Assembly (NCBI GenBank): GCA_902761905.1
Contig: CACWMK010000017.1
Span: 18,688-82,687, forward strand
Length of the DNA: 64,000 bases
Reading direction: 5' to 3'
From: an uncultured Prevotellaceae bacterium
GTDB taxonomy: Bacteria > Bacteroidota > Bacteroidia > Bacteroidales > Bacteroidaceae
Below, in pieces: positions 62,823-64,000 of the stretch (the first letter of the stretch is position 1; each line of letters starts with the position of its first letter). The notes below the pieces were generated by a model, which was given only the letters and a program-made list of their open reading frames with translations, made no database searches and was not told the origin of the DNA. A program made the position numbers and the translations under genes.

Positions 62823-63758
62823 ATGAAAATGCCATCTTTCTCCTTCGTAATGCCCGCTTATAAAGCAAAATTCTTGTCAAAGGCAATTAATAGTATTCTT
62901 AAGCAAGATTACAACGACTTTGAACTTATTATCGTAAATGACGCATCACCTGAGAATCTGAAACATATAGTAAATGAGTTCCGAGACAAAAGGATTCGTT
63001 ATAATGAGAACAAGCAAAATATTGGAGGCAACAACTTAGTAAAGAACTGGAATTCCTGTGTTTCTCTAGCAGAGAATGATTACGTAGTTCTAGCTACTGA
63101 CGACGATATTTTTGATAAAGATTATTTATCCAATGCAGCCAAACTAATTGAAAAATATCCCGATGTTGACTTAATACGTTCTGGAGTAAAAAAAATAGAT
63201 GAGTATGATAATATAATAGACTTTGAATTCCCAACAAAAGAATTCATGACTGCTATAGAATTCATGTTATACTATGCCAAAGGAGGGACTATATCATGTG
63301 TATCAAATTATATTATCAAGAAAACATCTTTGGATCGCCTCGGTGGCTTCATTTCTTTTCCACGGGCTCATTATAGTGATGATGCAACAGCTCTTGCCTT
63401 ATCAAAAAATGGAGTTGCATGCATGCCAACTAACAGTTTCAGTTTCAGAGTCTCAAACATTAATCTATCTAATCGTCGTGATTACTTAATTGTCAAAGAA
63501 CAATTAAAAGCCACAGAGCAATATATGGGGTGGTATATAAATCATATTAAAGAAATAGGCATTAATCCTGACAGTTTTTTTGAAAAAGCATGCTATGGAG
63601 GTTATAAATCTAGATATTTAGCTATGACAGAAAATCTTATATCAAAAATTCCATTTACAAAAGTACACTTCGCAATACATTACATTATACATAATAATTA
63701 TATGTTTAAAAAAGAAAAAATCAAAATGCTTTTTTCATACCTTATTTGTCATTCATAA
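62823..63758 (+). CDS. Family 2 glycosyltransferase
   Basis: A 311 aa GT-A enzyme with FSFVMPAYKAKFLSKAINSI, LIIVNDASPENL, NIGGNNLVKNWNSCVSLAEN and ATDDDIFDKDYL (DDD metal motif). It lies 5 bp after the preceding transferase and is the last complete gene in the window. Confidence 0.9.
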   Translation: MKMPSFSFVMPAYKAKFLSKAINSILKQDYNDFELIIVNDASPENLKHIVNEFRDKRIRYNENKQNIGGNNLVKNWNSCVSLAENDYVVLATDDDIFDKDYLSNAAKLIEKYPDVDLIRSGVKKIDEYDNIIDFEFPTKEFMTAIEFMLYYAKGGTISCVSNYIIKKTSLDRLGGFISFPRAHYSDDATALALSKNGVACMPTNSFSFRVSNINLSNRRDYLIVKEQLKATEQYMGWYINHIKEIGINPDSFFEKACYGGYKSRYLAMTENLISKIPFTKVHFAIHYIIHNNYMFKKEKIKMLFSYLICHS

Positions 63759-63850
63759 ATCAACATATATTACTTTATATTTCATGCAAGAAACGCCATT
63801 GGCTTTTTTCTATCTATAACTATATAGGGATACACTCAATGGCCTTATGG

Positions 63851-63880
63851 AATAACTCTTTAAATAATAACTCTTTAAAT
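63851..63880. repeat. 15-bp direct repeat, two copies
   Basis: AATAACTCTTTAAAT occurs twice back to back (63851-63865 and 63866-63880) in the gap after the last glycosyltransferase. Confidence 0.8.
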
Positions 63881-63948
63881 ATAATGATTTTTGGGATCTA
63901 ATGTAAGCCATCAGTGAACCCCGTATTTCCAGACTGAGATTTTGTCCG

Positions 63949-63956
63949 TACCTTTG
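63949..63956 (+). promoter_or_regulatory. -7 box for a gene at the right edge
   Basis: TACCTTTG, 23 nt before ATG 63980. Confidence 0.45.
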
Positions 63957-63979
63957 CGCGGTATTTAATTTTATCGCGT

Positions 63980-64000
63980 ATGACATACATGACAATTGAA
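63980..64000 (+). CDS. Possible start of the next gene (cut by window edge)
   Basis: ATG at 63980 opens MTYMTIE and runs off the right edge; a -7 box lies upstream. Too short to identify. Confidence 0.3.

Overview
The window reads as a chromosomal segment of an anaerobic Bacteroidales bacterium, most likely Prevotella-like. The evidence is the many TAnnTTTG (-7) promoter boxes, some with a TTTG box about 20 bp upstream, a type B L31 protein without zinc cysteines, the Bacteroidetes-type omega subunit next to BamD and a DUF4293 protein, a Porin_10 family porin, MalQ with two CBM20 domains, a one-protein two-component system, anaerobic ribonucleotide reductase and rubrerythrin. I cannot name the species. 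No rRNA, tRNA, CRISPR array, transposase or phage gene was seen.

Positions 1-36,245 are mostly housekeeping genes in short, often divergent or convergent units: DUF308 fragment, udk, a lipoprotein phosphodiesterase, L31, a glutathione peroxidase-trxB redox pair, a sensor-less hybrid two-component regulator, a sodium symporter, trpB2, bamD-rpoZ-DUF4293, uvrB, a porin unit, menA, an RluA-type pseudouridine synthase, uxaC, ansA, nrdD-nrdG, rubrerythrin, a degenerate UDP-GlcNAc 2-epimerase homologue, ribE, a HAD phosphatase, malQ, mltG-glnS-TPR and a DedA protein. The 540 bp nrdD-rubrerythrin gap has an exact FNR-type palindrome and a second palindrome at both ends. The gap before ribE carries a structured, terminator-closed RNA of about 195 nt with its own promoter (6S-like candidate), followed by a small repeat element.

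Positions 36,341-39,767 make activated sugars (manC, gmd, fcl: GDP-mannose to GDP-L-fucose). From 41,461 to 63,758 there is a large surface-polysaccharide locus: a stand-alone receiver, an initiating sugar transferase with a pseudo-receiver domain, a short TolC-like protein, a Wzc-like protein with a degenerate kinase part, a Wzy-like polymerase, many family 2 glycosyltransferases, two acyltransferases, a DUF4422 protein and an ABC exporter (Wzm/Wzt). A separate AAA-ATPase/nuclease gene lies inside it. From about 43.3 kb onward the DNA is visibly more AT-rich, as expected of an exchanged polysaccharide region. One block (56,401-61,775) is on the opposite strand and includes a decayed glycosyltransferase.

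The features I consider most worth following are the RNA upstream of ribE; the repeat element shared between the ribE leader and the gmd coding sequence together with 7-bp tandem tracts, one inside fcl; the paired regulatory palindromes at nrdD/rubrerythrin; and the receiver/pseudo-receiver arrangement at the start of the polysaccharide operon.
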